This document shows positions 1 through 9,189 of a stretch of DNA of 64,000 nt, piece by piece. Both the position numbers and the translations under genes were made by a program. The DNA lies in NCBI RefSeq assembly GCF_029338575.1, contig NZ_CP119993.1, forward strand, positions 1,054,001 through 1,118,000. The letters are read 5' to 3'. The notes under the pieces are model-generated. The model was given only the letters and a program-made list of their open reading frames with translations, was not told the origin of the DNA and ran no database searches. Origin of the DNA: Halomarina halobia. Lineage in GTDB: Archaea; Halobacteriota; Halobacteria; Halobacteriales; Haloarculaceae. How positions within the stretch are numbered: position 1 is the stretch's first letter; each line of letters begins with the position of its first letter.

Positions 1-518
1 GGGGTGCTCCTCTATCCGTCCGATGCGTTACGCTTTCACCTTCGGTGCTTGAAACGATGTCTATACCAGACGGTTCCGGTGGTTGTTTCCGCATGACGGT
101 TAGGTTGGGACTAGGTTTCTGGATAGGAGGGGCTACAAGGGTCTCGAGTATGATTCGTGCATCAAAGAGAGGAGTAATGATCGGTACATCGCGCCTTCGA
201 AATCGATCCAGCACCGTAAATTACAGTAGTTGGGGGAAGTGCTACCCCAAGTTGATAAATGGATCTGAGCCCGATAGCATACCTCACTAACGGACTGTTC
301 ACCCTCTCATCGACACATTTCGCGATATCAGGTGGACCACGGTTGGCAGTCCACGGACGGATCCAGCTCCGTAACACAATTACGATTGTTATGACGATGT
401 CTGGTGCAGCGCCTCTTCAACCGGTGTTCATTCATCGAGTGCTCTACACGGTCGATAAAGAGTATGTCAGTACACAGCATGGTCTGTAGAAAACATTAAA
501 ATTATCTACCCGATAAAT
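1..518. other. Non-coding, decayed DNA at window edge
   Basis: No open frame here has the acidic composition or conserved motifs of a haloarchaeal protein; the longest frames are short and unrecognisable. The stretch sits directly before a broken IS630-type transposase, so it is probably degraded mobile-element or intergenic DNA. No tRNA or repeat array was seen. Confidence 0.5.
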
Positions 519-866
519 ATGAGTTTAGTGAATCGTATTACCCAGGTTCCTGTCAGAGAACTCCAACTGGCACTCGACGAGGTTGAAGCAGAGAAGCTGG
601 TACAGGGCCGGACGGCGGCAACACCGTACAAAGCAGTATCTCGCGAACAGAACTCGCTAAATGATGTGAAATCAGGACCGGACGAACTCTAGCTGACTCA
701 AGTTGTTCCTCTTTGAGCCGCTTGAGTCAGCTCTCTACGACGAGTGCCGAAGAGGTCGGCCGCGAAAACCCAGCGAAAGCGGCCGACACAGCTGGAAGAA
801 ACGCTACACGAACCACCGATAGAAGCGGGGGACGACGTGCCAGCGACTGCATCGGCGCGTCGTTCA
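519..866 (+). pseudogene. IS630-type transposase relic
   Basis: A 57-residue frame starts at the ATG at 519 and stops at 692. It reads like the N-terminus of haloarchaeal IS630 transposases (pattern ELQLALDEVEAEK followed by a tyrosine-lysine). After the stop, the similarity resumes in another frame with a GRPRK-like stretch and LEETLHEPPIEAGDDVPA at about 795-840. The rest of the transposase, including the DDE catalytic core, is not recognisable. The assignment rests on remembered family patterns, not an alignment. At least one stop, one frameshift and a large deletion mean it is not functional. Confidence 0.6.
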
Positions 867-1344
867 GCAGACCTCGACGAATTCGACGGAAAACGCGAAT
901 ATGTGGTGGGATATGGCCGCCACAGTAGTCGGCATCGACTCGATGAAGAAGTCGGTGCAGGTGGAACCGCGTCGTTTCCGTGCGACCTGCGGTTTCCTGT
1001 TGGACTCTCCAGCCTCTGCTGCCTCCAGAGAGGGCATTATCTGTCTAGCGTGCGTACTACCGCTCGTTTGTTCACTCGGGGTGCGGTATCTCGCTACCTG
1101 CGAAGACAATCCTCACTGCGCGTAGCCAATAGGATGAGGTAGTTGCCTGGTGTAGCAGTATGTATATAGGTTCTATGATTCTGTTGAAATATCCAACCAA
1201 TATCGAAATATATGGGCTTAAAACAATTAATGTCACGTATGTCGGGTATGTTTCGATATTCGACTAAGTCCCTACCTCGATACCATGCACGCCCATTTTT
1301 TGATGTAGTGGTCCTCTATCTAAGTTATTACTTTTAATATATTG
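867..1344. other. Non-coding, decayed DNA between two transposase relics
   Basis: No gene with recognisable motifs is present. The interval contains one copy of a diverged repeat (1020-1130) that reappears near 35165-35280. From about 1165 onward the DNA is AT-rich and carries no long open frame. Confidence 0.5.
1020..1130 (+). repeat. Diverged repeat, copy 1 (partner at 35165-35280)
   Basis: By eye this stretch aligns with 35165-35280 in the same orientation. Shared blocks include a gaggcatt-like start, tctagcg, gttcactc, gcggtatc, acctgc and aagaca, separated by substitutions and small indels. In one frame copy 1 reads RGHYLSS then FTRGAVSRYLRRQ; copy 2 gives RGHWLSS and, after a frame change, FTQKAVSNHLQRQ. 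The match in two frames suggests both descend from the same protein-coding segment, of unknown identity. Confidence 0.55.
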
Positions 1345-2455
1345 TACCGCTCGTAACCGATGTGACCTGTCTCGTCCTGATTATGTGTTTCGTGTCCCGC
1401 TTGGTCGCAACCTCGTCGTTCAGTCGGTTGCTGAAGCGCTGCTCACAGCGCTTGTGCAGTTATTTGATCAGATCCTCGCTGTTCAGTTCGTTTTCCGCGT
1501 AAATTACACAATTGAGGCGAATTCACTGGCAACCAGTACCGTTTGGATCTAGAGGTATTCCTGGGCAGTCGAAACGAGAGTGCGGACGATTTCGCTCCGG
1601 GTTATCCCCTTTTCGACGGGCACTAGCACAGGTGTGGATGCGACCGTCTCGCCCACGGCCGTTCGCGTGGCAACCCGCTACGCTCACGCGTGCTTGTCAC
1701 CCACCTTCGTCCCCAGCAAACCGTTTAATCGTGTGGAGATGAGTATCAGTACCTAGCGCGCCTCCTTCACATGTCTTCTGATCAGCAAACAGGGTGGTTC
1801 CTTGTTCGGCGGCCTCATGTAGTTCTGAACTTCATAGAATGCCGTATTCAGATATCGTGCGTTAGCGGCGCTTTCAGTCTCGAAGTGCGCAACAACGTGC
1901 TTGCGGAGCTGTGTCGTCACGGCTGTGAGGGGCGGCGTCGTGATCAGATCGCTCTCCGCCGCGGACCCGTTTCCGACCGGTTGATCAGGAGCGGCAGACG
2001 CTCGTGGCTTGGCATCGGCGAGAGACGGCTATTGCCGTGCCAGCGGATGCGTCTCAGCGATAATTTGCTCTGCACTCTCAGTCAGGGGGTTCGGCCCTCG
2101 TCGGTGAGGCGATATTGCCACACTTGTGAGAACACTGATCGATGCGGAATCCGATCCGGATCGAAGCCGAACGCCGCCGCGTGATCGGGTTGCGCGACCA
2201 ACGCTCGATGCAGTCGGGCGTAACTGAACCCGCGTAGCTGTTTGATGAACAGGGGCGTTGACGATCGCATCGAAGGGATGTGCGTCAGAATGCCAGGCAG
2301 GATACCGATCGTCGGCTGTCGTCACGGGAATGTCAGTGTCGGCGACCACGGCGAACGGGAGTACTCCAGCGTCGAAGTGCTCTCGTACCTGTGTGGCGAG
2401 GTCAGCTGCGGAGGCAGGAGCGGATGTGGACGCTGATCCTATGGCGAGCATCGTA
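1345..2455 (-). pseudogene. DDE transposase relic (large haloarchaeal ISH type)
   Basis: On the minus strand successive frames give pieces of one transposase. They are: an N-terminal part HFDAGVLPFAVVADTDIP (about 2385-2330), then LFIKQLRGFSYARLHRAL and GFDPDRIPHRSVFSQVW (about 2255-2110). A middle part reads ANARYLNTAFYEVQ and a GTDTHLHTIKRF-like segment (about 1880-1730). A later part, PVEKGITRSEIVRTLVSTAQEY (about 1620-1555), precedes a possible C-terminal tail near 1370-1490. The order matches long haloarchaeal DDE transposases. Several frameshifts, stops and a large internal deletion make it non-functional. Family naming is from memory of related proteins. Confidence 0.55.
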
Positions 2456-2983
2456 CCCGGGTACGTCGCAGTGGATAGTACCCTGCTGCTCGTGCATTGG
2501 CTAGCATGTGCTCACCCGGCCGATTGCCCCCAATCCATGCACGACACCCTCGTATTCGGAACTTCTGGCCTTCGCGCCGGTTATATAGGTTCGGAGCATG
2601 GCAGAATACAAAGCACTAGCGTAGCGAAACGACGGCGTTGTTCTCGATCGGCTGCCTCCAACACAATGTCGTTCTACTGTAACGAGCCACCGCCACTTCG
2701 GGAATAACAATTATACAATTGTTATAGGATTTTGTTCTTCCGCTGCACGTCCTGCTCGGAGAGCGCCTCAACAGGATACTTGAGACGCGTTGGTGAACGA
2801 ATCCCGTCATTGGTGGCATGTCAGGCGTACGTCTTCAGCCGATGGGATGGTCTGTTGGGCGACATCAGCAGTGCTCTGATGTCTCTCACCGACCCGTGTC
2901 TCGCTGCGTTGCCCTCTCTTCTGTTCTCGAGTCGTAAACGCCAATGTATGCGAAGAGCTTCTATTGAGGAAGCGCTGGTCTCC
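2456..2983. other. Non-coding stretch before the IclR gene end
   Basis: No convincing coding region is present. A short AT-rich block at about 2707-2735 could be a promoter remnant. The open frames that cross into the neighbouring regulator gene on the opposite strand are antisense artefacts. Confidence 0.45.
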
Positions 2984-3760
2984 CTACAATTGAGTCGTGT
3001 TCACCTGGATAACGTTCGCTGCCCCCTTGACCAGTTCGGGGAGCTCTTCGGTGAACCGTTCGCCCTTCATACGACTCGTCGGTCCGGAGACGCTGATCGC
3101 TCCGTACAAGGTGTCGTCGTGACCGATCACGGGCGCGGCCACACAACGGAGGCCCTGAAGGATCTCTTCGTCGTCGAACGAGACACCCCGTTCTCGGACC
3201 TGTTCGAGTTCAGTCTTCAACTCGTCTCGAGTACTGATCGTTCGATCTGTCTGCTTCGGAAGGCCGTGGTGTTCGACGATCTCGTCGACATGTTCCATGG
3301 GAAGATGAGCGAGAATCGATTTACCGAGTGCGGTACAGTGGAGGTACTTCCGTTCACCCGCGTACGACCGAGTCTTGATGGCTTTGTCGCCGACTGCCTT
3401 GTGGAGGTAGACCCCACGGCCGTGCTCTTCGACCATGAGCTGTGCGACCTCGCCTGTCTGGTCGGCGAGCGCGTCGGTCTCCTCGCGTGCGATCTCGTAG
3501 ATCGGGATGCTGTTCTTGGCGAACTCACCGAAGTCGACGAATCGGAGGCTTACGTGGTACGTGTCGCCTTCTTTCACGACGAACTCGTTGCGGTACAGCG
3601 TCGAGAGGTGACCGTGTACGGCGGCTTTCGAGACGTCGAGGTGTGTTGCGAGTTCGGTGACACCGCCCCCGTCCAGTTCTCGTAGCGCCTGGAGGATGTC
3701 GCAGGATATCTGTACGGCCTGCACCTGGCGACCACCCGTCCGTTCGACCCTTTCTGTCAT
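2984..3760 (-). CDS. IclR-family transcriptional regulator
   Basis: This 258-residue protein has an N-terminal winged helix (about residues 12-70, with the pattern GGVTELATHLDVSKAAVHGH) and a C-terminal IclR effector domain. The effector domain contains YLHCTALGKSILAHLP and DDEEILQGLRCVAAPV, both typical of the family. It should bind DNA near sugar-catabolic genes and respond to a pathway metabolite. It is the only regulator in the 2984-22067 cluster and is the natural candidate to control it. Two dyads with GTAAACG half-sites lie upstream of its start (3791-3809 and 3908-3926) and a third lies at 22303-22323. The effector cannot be read from sequence. Confidence 0.93.
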   Translation of the reverse strand: MTERVERTGGRQVQAVQISCDILQALRELDGGGVTELATHLDVSKAAVHGHLSTLYRNEFVVKEGDTYHVSLRFVDFGEFAKNSIPIYEIAREETDALADQTGEVAQLMVEEHGRGVYLHKAVGDKAIKTRSYAGERKYLHCTALGKSILAHLPMEHVDEIVEHHGLPKQTDRTISTRDELKTELEQVRERGVSFDDEEILQGLRCVAAPVIGHDDTLYGAISVSGPTSRMKGERFTEELPELVKGAANVIQVNTTQL

Positions 3761-3790
3761 ACGCTACCCTCCGTGTTTCTCATGCTTAAT

Positions 3791-3809
3791 TGTTTTCCCG
3801 TCGTAAACG
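3791..3809. promoter_or_regulatory. Operator-like dyad, weak copy
   Basis: A 7-5-7 arrangement is seen: left arm TGTTTTC, five-base spacer, right arm GTAAACG. It has two mismatches from perfect dyad symmetry. It is about 31 nt upstream of the IclR start codon, a position suited to autoregulation. The inference rests on two better copies at 3908 and 22303. Confidence 0.4.
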
Positions 3810-3907
3810 GAGGTCCGTCCATCTCTCGGATTGACCGCGGTTTCCGCCCGTGTTTCGCGCGCAACATCCGCTGCCGTCGGCTCAGAGAGGGTTTCCGATC
3901 GCCCGGG

Positions 3908-3926
3908 CGTTTCCCTCCCGTAAACG
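3908..3926. promoter_or_regulatory. Operator-like dyad CGTTTCC-N5-GTAAACG
   Basis: The left arm CGTTTCC and right arm GTAAACG are separated by five bases with one mismatch in the dyad. It lies in the gap between the IclR gene and the ABC ATPase gene. The same half-site and spacing occur perfectly at 22303-22323, which suggests one shared regulator, most simply the IclR protein next door. Confidence 0.45.
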
Positions 3927-3962
3927 AAAATCGCCGTTTCGGTTCACTCCCTGAAGCGACGG

Positions 3963-5099
3963 CTACGAAGATACGTGGCCTTTCGCTACGGTCTGTCTGT
4001 CTCGCGTACTGTTCATGATCGTGTCACCGGTCTTGCGATCGAAGAGGTGAACCTTCTCTTCCGGGAAGACCACCGTCACCTCGTCACCGGCCGTGAGATG
4101 CGTGTCGCCGTCGACGCTTGCAGTGTATGTCTGACCACCGATATCGAGGTAGACGTAGGACAGTTCACCCATCGGTTCGACGACGTTCACCGACGCTCGA
4201 ATGCCGTTCTGTGCGTCCGCGGACGCTATCTCGATGTGCTCTGGACGGATTCCCATGGTGAGCGCCTTGGCCTCGTTGCCGATCGTTTCGGTCAGTTCCG
4301 GAGAGAGGGTGTAGACGAAATCGTCGTGGTGTAGGCTGCCGTCGTCGTGGTCGACCTTGACGAAGTTCATACTGGGGCTCCCGATGAATCCCGCGACGAA
4401 CTGGTTCACCGGCTCGTGATAACACTCGAGCGGCGTTCCGATCTGCTGGAGTTCGCCGCCGTCGAGGATGGCGATGCGGTCGCCCATCGTCATCGCTTCC
4501 GTCTGGTCGTGCGTGACGTAGATCGTCGTCACACCGAGATCCTGTTGCAGTTGCTGAATCTCTGTGCGCATCGTCGTCCGGAGCTTCGCGTCCAGATTCG
4601 ACAGCGGTTCGTCCATCAGGAACACCTCGGGTTCTCGGATGATCGCTCGCCCGAGTGCGACGCGCTGCTGTTGCCCCCCCGAGAGCTCTTTCGGCTTTTT
4701 GTTCAGGAGGTCGGGGATTTCGAGCTTCGTCGCGATCCTCTCGACGCGCTCGTTGATCTCGGCCTTCGAGAGATCGGTCGTGATCTTCAGACCGTAGCCG
4801 AGGTTCTGTCGGACGGTCATGTGCGGGTAGAGCGCGTAGTTCTGAAACACCATCGCCATATCACGCTCTTTCGGCTTCGCGTGGGTGACATCGCGACCGT
4901 CAAGCAGGATCTCGCCGCTCGTCACCTGTTCGAGCCCCGCGATGCAGCGAAGCGTCGTCGACTTGCCACAACCCGACGGTCCGACGAGCACGAGAAACTC
5001 GCCGTCCTCGATGGTGATATCGAGGTCGTCGACCGCCACGATGTCCTTGCTACCCTCGCCGAACACCTTTCGAAGGGTGTCGAGTTCTAATTCTCCCAT
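3963..5099 (-). CDS. Sugar ABC importer ATPase (MalK/UgpC type)
   Basis: This 378-residue ATPase energises a carbohydrate importer at the inner face of the membrane. Walker A GPSGCGKST is at residues 40-48, the signature LSGGQQQRVALGRA at 139-152, Walker B LMDEPLSNLD at 161-170 and the switch histidine in YVTHDQ near 198. A C-terminal TOBE/MalK regulatory domain follows, with the IGSPSMNF pattern typical of MalK and UgpC. Its partners are probably the binding protein at 7720 and the permeases at 11656 and 12638. Those are on the opposite strand and no other ATPase is in the cluster. It is transcribed divergently from the dehydratase at 5305. Confidence 0.95.
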   Translation of the reverse strand: MGELELDTLRKVFGEGSKDIVAVDDLDITIEDGEFLVLVGPSGCGKSTTLRCIAGLEQVTSGEILLDGRDVTHAKPKERDMAMVFQNYALYPHMTVRQNLGYGLKITTDLSKAEINERVERIATKLEIPDLLNKKPKELSGGQQQRVALGRAIIREPEVFLMDEPLSNLDAKLRTTMRTEIQQLQQDLGVTTIYVTHDQTEAMTMGDRIAILDGGELQQIGTPLECYHEPVNQFVAGFIGSPSMNFVKVDHDDGSLHHDDFVYTLSPELTETIGNEAKALTMGIRPEHIEIASADAQNGIRASVNVVEPMGELSYVYLDIGGQTYTASVDGDTHLTAGDEVTVVFPEEKVHLFDRKTGDTIMNSTRDRQTVAKGHVSS

Positions 5100-5304
5100 G
5101 GTTATCTATGTGCCACCTATTCGATTCTCCATAATAAATCCATTCCCTTTAGAGGCCCGCTACATAGATTGAGTGCCTCTCGCCGCCGACTCTCCCTCTG
5201 TGGCAGTCGCCCAGGTGCGTTAACCCGATTTTCCCCCTGGTAGGTGGCGGTGGCAATTCGTTCCATCACAACTCTTATTAACTATTTTCGTGAGGAGTTA
5301 CGTG

Positions 5305-6570
5305 ATGTCATCTCACGACGAACCGGACTACCGTATCCCACAGGGTGGCGGGGTCCCGTGGCGAAACCTCAGCCGCGAGGAAACGCACCGACCCGACGAA
5401 CGCGACATCGAGATCACGGCCATCGAGACGATGGCCATCGCGGGCAACTTCACGTGGGGCATCGTCAAGGTCGAAACCGACGCCGATGTCTACGGGCTCG
5501 GAGAGACGTTCCGCGCCGAGGCCGCGCTCGATATGGCCGGGCGAATGGGTATTGACCTCGAAGGCGAGAACCCGCTCGACATCGACCGCATCACAGAACT
5601 CCTCAATCAGCGCTACACCGGCTGTGGACGCATCGGTCAGGCGGCGTTCACCGCGATTGAAACCGCGTGCTGGGACATCAAGGGCAAGATCCTCGACGTG
5701 CCCGTGTACGAACTCCTCGGCGGGAAGTACCGCGACGAGATCAAGATTTATTGCGACACGCACGCTGGCGAGTCCCTCGGCGAAGCCGACTCGCACGACC
5801 CGAAGGACGTCTACACCCCAGAGTCCTACGCGCGCGCCGCTCGCGAAGTCGTCGACGAGGGGTTCGAGGCGCTGAAGTTCGACCTCGACGTGCCGACCCA
5901 CCGACACACGGACACGGCGAACCGCCGGATGGACAACGAAGCGATCGAACACAAAGTCTCGCTCGTCGAGGCCGTGCGCGACGAGATCGGCTACGACATC
6001 GATCTCGGGATGGACCTCCACTGGAACTTTACGACCGAAACCGCGGTGCGCCTCGGGAAGAAACTCGAACGGTTTGACCTCGCGTGGCTCGAAGACCCCG
6101 TCCCGCCGGAGCGCTACGAGTCACAGAAGCACGTCCGCGACAAACTCGACCTGCCAGTCCTCGGCGGCGAGAACTTCGTCACCGCAGCCGAGTTCAACAA
6201 GGCCGCAAGCCGGGGCATCATGGACATCGCCGCGCCGGACATCAACAAGTGTGGCGGTCTCTGGGAGTTCAGAAAGATCGCGGTGATCTGTGACCTCTAC
6301 GGAATCCCGATCGCCTCACACAACATCTCCAGCCCGCTCGGCACCGTTGCCGGCGCACACATCTCCGCGGCGATTCCGAACTTCGTGGCTATGGAGTGGC
6401 ACGCCCGTGACGTCCCGTGGTGGAACGACCTCGCCGTCCGCACCCACGGGAGCGGCCCCGTCCTCGAAGACGGCTACATCGACGTTCCGGAAGGGTCCGG
6501 TCTCGGCGTGGAACTCGACCGCGACCTCGCCGAAGAACACCTCACTGACGGCTCGGAACTCATCATCTGA
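5305..6570 (+). CDS. Enolase-superfamily sugar-acid dehydratase
   Basis: This 421-residue protein belongs to the mandelate racemase subgroup of the enolase superfamily. Visible catalytic elements are KFDLD (K191, D193), metal ligands D237 (in MDLHWN), E263 (LEDP) and E289 (GGENF), and H339 in ASHNISSP. The Asp-x-His pair at 237/239 with His339 resembles galactonate- and gluconate-type acid-sugar dehydratases more than racemases. The expected reaction is dehydration of an aldonate to a 2-keto-3-deoxy acid. The ATG at 5305 is chosen because GAGGAG lies just before it. An in-frame GTG at 5290 is less likely. The substrate could be a pentonate, hexonate or sulfo-gluconate. Confidence 0.85.
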   Translation: MSSHDEPDYRIPQGGGVPWRNLSREETHRPDERDIEITAIETMAIAGNFTWGIVKVETDADVYGLGETFRAEAALDMAGRMGIDLEGENPLDIDRITELLNQRYTGCGRIGQAAFTAIETACWDIKGKILDVPVYELLGGKYRDEIKIYCDTHAGESLGEADSHDPKDVYTPESYARAAREVVDEGFEALKFDLDVPTHRHTDTANRRMDNEAIEHKVSLVEAVRDEIGYDIDLGMDLHWNFTTETAVRLGKKLERFDLAWLEDPVPPERYESQKHVRDKLDLPVLGGENFVTAAEFNKAASRGIMDIAAPDINKCGGLWEFRKIAVICDLYGIPIASHNISSPLGTVAGAHISAAIPNFVAMEWHARDVPWWNDLAVRTHGSGPVLEDGYIDVPEGSGLGVELDRDLAEEHLTDGSELII

Positions 6571-6613
6571 GGACGCCGTAGCTTTTTTATCTGCATCCGG
6601 AGTCCGCTGGCAC

Positions 6614-7588
6614 ATGGCAGCATACACCGTAGTGGTGACAGACCACGACTTCGAAGAGCTCTCGATCGAACGTGCAGTCCTGAGAGGCGTCGCCGATGTC
6701 GTCGAGTTGACCGACGGCATCGGCGACACAGCTGAGGACGTCACCGAACGACTTGCCGAGGCCGACGGCATCCTGAACCTGCGATACGACCTTGACGCCG
6801 ACGCCGTCGCCCGTCTCGGCAACTGTAGAATCATCGCCCGCTACGGAATCGGCGTCGACAACATCGCCGTCGACGTCGCCGCCGCGCGGCACATCCCGGT
6901 GACGAACGTTCCCGATTACTGTCTCGAGGAGGTCGCCACGCACGCCATCACCCTCGTGCTCGCGTTGGCCCGCGACGTCGTCCGTTACGATGACTCTGTC
7001 GCCAATGAAGCGTGGGATCGCGACGTCGGCGTGCCGTTGCACCGACTATCGACGCAGACGGTCGGTATCGTCGGGTTCGGGGCGATCGGCCAGGCGGTGG
7101 CCGAACGTCTCGGCGGGTTCGGCCCGGACGTTCTCGTCAGTGACCCGTACCTCGGCCCCGAGGACGTCGCAGGTTTCGACGCCGAACTGGTCGAGTTCGA
7201 GGAACTCCTCGCCCGGTCGGATTACGTCACGGTCCACTCGCCGCTGACGGAGTCTACCCGTGACCTATTCGACGCCGACGCGTTCGCCCGCATGAAGGAC
7301 TCCGCGTCGCTGATCAACGTCGCTCGGGGGCCGATCGTCGACGCCGACGCGCTCGCCACTGCACTCGACAGCGGGGCACTCGCCGGTGCTGGACTCGACG
7401 TGTTCCCCGAGGAACCGCCAGCGGCCAACCACCCGCTCCGCGATCACGAGCGAGTGGTTACGACGCCACACGTGGCGTGGTACTCTGAAGAAGCGAACGC
7501 AGAGCGCCGTCGAGCGGCCGCAGAGAACGTCCTCGCCGCCTTGCAGGGCGAGGAGATCGAGAACGTCGTCAACGGCGTTAACGTGTAA
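6614..7588 (+). CDS. D-isomer-specific 2-hydroxyacid dehydrogenase
   Basis: This 324-residue NAD(P)-dependent oxidoreductase has a Rossmann motif GFGAIG at 154-159 and the catalytic triad residues Arg238 (NVARGPIVD), Glu267 (FPEEPP) and His286 (TTPHVAWY). It interconverts a 2-keto acid and a 2-hydroxy acid. The family includes phosphoglycerate, glyoxylate/hydroxypyruvate and (S)-sulfolactate (SlcC) dehydrogenases; sequence alone does not separate them. It follows the dehydratase by 43 nt and probably shares its transcript. The start at 6614 gives the usual family length. A longer in-frame extension overlapping the dehydratase is not credible. Confidence 0.9.
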   Translation: MAAYTVVVTDHDFEELSIERAVLRGVADVVELTDGIGDTAEDVTERLAEADGILNLRYDLDADAVARLGNCRIIARYGIGVDNIAVDVAAARHIPVTNVPDYCLEEVATHAITLVLALARDVVRYDDSVANEAWDRDVGVPLHRLSTQTVGIVGFGAIGQAVAERLGGFGPDVLVSDPYLGPEDVAGFDAELVEFEELLARSDYVTVHSPLTESTRDLFDADAFARMKDSASLINVARGPIVDADALATALDSGALAGAGLDVFPEEPPAANHPLRDHERVVTTPHVAWYSEEANAERRRAAAENVLAALQGEEIENVVNGVNV

Positions 7589-7683
7589 CTTTGATGACAA
7601 CCGTTGCACGACCGTAGCTAACGGCGACAACTTCGTCTGTCACTGCCCCCCGGCTACTGACTATCTCGTCACACGCACCCAAA

Positions 7684-7693
7684 CATTTAAGAT
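7684..7693 (+). promoter_or_regulatory. TATA box for the sugar-binding protein gene
   Basis: CATTTAAGAT is centred about 31 nt upstream of the ATG at 7720, in an AT-richer gap. This is the expected archaeal TATA position for a transcript with little or no leader. Confidence 0.5.
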
Positions 7694-7719
7694 ACTTTGC
7701 TCTTAGTTCGGAACACACC

Positions 7720-9048
7720 ATGCCAGCGAGTAACAGGTCCGACACGGATCAGACTAGGCTGTTGACCCGGCGAGCCAAACTGAAACTACTTGCAGCGACC
7801 GGAATTGGCGGCCTTGCTGGGTGTCTGGGCGGCAGTGGCGACGGCGGCGGCGACGGCGGTGGAGAACAGCCCGCGACGGTGAGGTTCACGCATCTCGGGA
7901 CGTTCGGTGGCGAGGCCGAGGCATTCATCCCGGAATTCGAAAACCAGACCGATGGCGTCACCGTCGAACACCAGCAGACGCCCGCACAATCGGCGTCGAG
8001 TCACGACTACTATGTCAACCAGTTTATCTCGCAGTCGTCGGACTTCGACGTCGGCCAGATGGACGTCATCTGGCCGGCAGAGTTCGCCAGCAACGGCTGG
8101 ATCGCCGAGGTGGACGACCCGGAGGGACACACCGACGAGATGCTGGAGACGCCCGTCAAGGCGGCGACCATCGACGGGACGCTCTACGGGATGCCGCTTT
8201 ACACCGACGCGAACGCGCTGTACTACCGGAAGGACGTCCTGGACAAGTACGACATGGACCCACCCGAGACGTACATGGAACTCGTCAACCAGGTCCAGAC
8301 CATCAAGAAGAAAGAGGACAAAGACTGGAACGGCTACATCTGGCAGGGCGGCGCGAACGAGGGGCTGACCATCATGTGGCTCAACTGGCTGTGGGGGATG
8401 GACGGAACCGTCCACCACGATGGAAAGCTGAAGGTGAACACAGAGAAGGGCGTCCAGGCACTCCAGCACGCCGTCGACCTCATTCACAAGTACAAGGTGA
8501 CCCCTCAGTCCGTCCCAGCGAGCCAGACCGACGGCAACCGCCAGACGTTCCAGAACGGGAACACGCTGTTCATGCGCAACTGGCCGTACGCCATCAGCGT
8601 TATGAACGAGGACGGGTCGGCTGTCAAGGACAAGTTCGACGTCGTGGCACTCCCAACCCACGAGGACCATCCCGATGCGAAGAATTCCTGTCTCGGCGGA
8701 TGGAACATCTTCATCAACAAGTTCTCCCAGAGCAAGGCAGCCGCACAGAAGTTCGCCTCCTTCATGGCGACCAAAGAGGTGCAGGGCCGGCTCGCGACGG
8801 AGTTCAGCCGGCTTCCCGTCCGCAGAGAGATCTACGAGGAGGACAAGTACCAGGAGGAGTTCCCACAGCTCGAACTGTACAAGGACATCCTCCCCCGCAC
8901 GAACGCCCGTCCGGCGACGCCGAAGTACACGACGTTCTCACAGATCGTCTATACGGACCTGAACGCCGCGCTCGTCCAGAGCAAGACGCCGCAGGCGGCA
9001 CTCGACGCTGCCCAGAAGAAGATCGACAACAAGGTGAACGACGCGTAG
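7720..9048 (+). CDS. Sugar-binding lipoprotein of ABC importer
   Basis: This 442-residue extracellular solute-binding protein (family 1, carbohydrate type) captures the substrate outside the membrane. The N-terminus has a twin-arginine motif (TRRAKLK) and a lipobox LAGC near residue 35, followed by a Gly/Asp-rich linker. It should be Tat-exported and lipid-anchored, as is usual in haloarchaea. The mature region carries the expected patterns (MPLYTDANALYYRKD, GNTLFMRNWPYA). It precedes the GH31 glycosidase and two permeases. This arrangement suggests import of a glycoside or oligosaccharide that is hydrolysed inside the cell. Confidence 0.95.
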   Translation: MPASNRSDTDQTRLLTRRAKLKLLAATGIGGLAGCLGGSGDGGGDGGGEQPATVRFTHLGTFGGEAEAFIPEFENQTDGVTVEHQQTPAQSASSHDYYVNQFISQSSDFDVGQMDVIWPAEFASNGWIAEVDDPEGHTDEMLETPVKAATIDGTLYGMPLYTDANALYYRKDVLDKYDMDPPETYMELVNQVQTIKKKEDKDWNGYIWQGGANEGLTIMWLNWLWGMDGTVHHDGKLKVNTEKGVQALQHAVDLIHKYKVTPQSVPASQTDGNRQTFQNGNTLFMRNWPYAISVMNEDGSAVKDKFDVVALPTHEDHPDAKNSCLGGWNIFINKFSQSKAAAQKFASFMATKEVQGRLATEFSRLPVRREIYEEDKYQEEFPQLELYKDILPRTNARPATPKYTTFSQIVYTDLNAALVQSKTPQAALDAAQKKIDNKVNDA

Positions 9049-9189
9049 GCGGCATCCCTCGACCGCACCGACGCTCTTCTCTCGGGCCCCGTCCTGCTCC
9101 TTCGGCCACGCTGCGAGGAGATGACCGGCCGTCCTGTACTGCCGGTCTCCGACGCAAGTTATATGTTCACACAGGAAGGGGGGAACTAT

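Noticed and set aside
2732..3685. Long plus-strand open frame opposite the IclR gene
   Set aside because: It lies almost wholly antisense to a well-supported IclR gene. Its composition is that of a reverse-strand shadow in GC-rich DNA, with no family motif.
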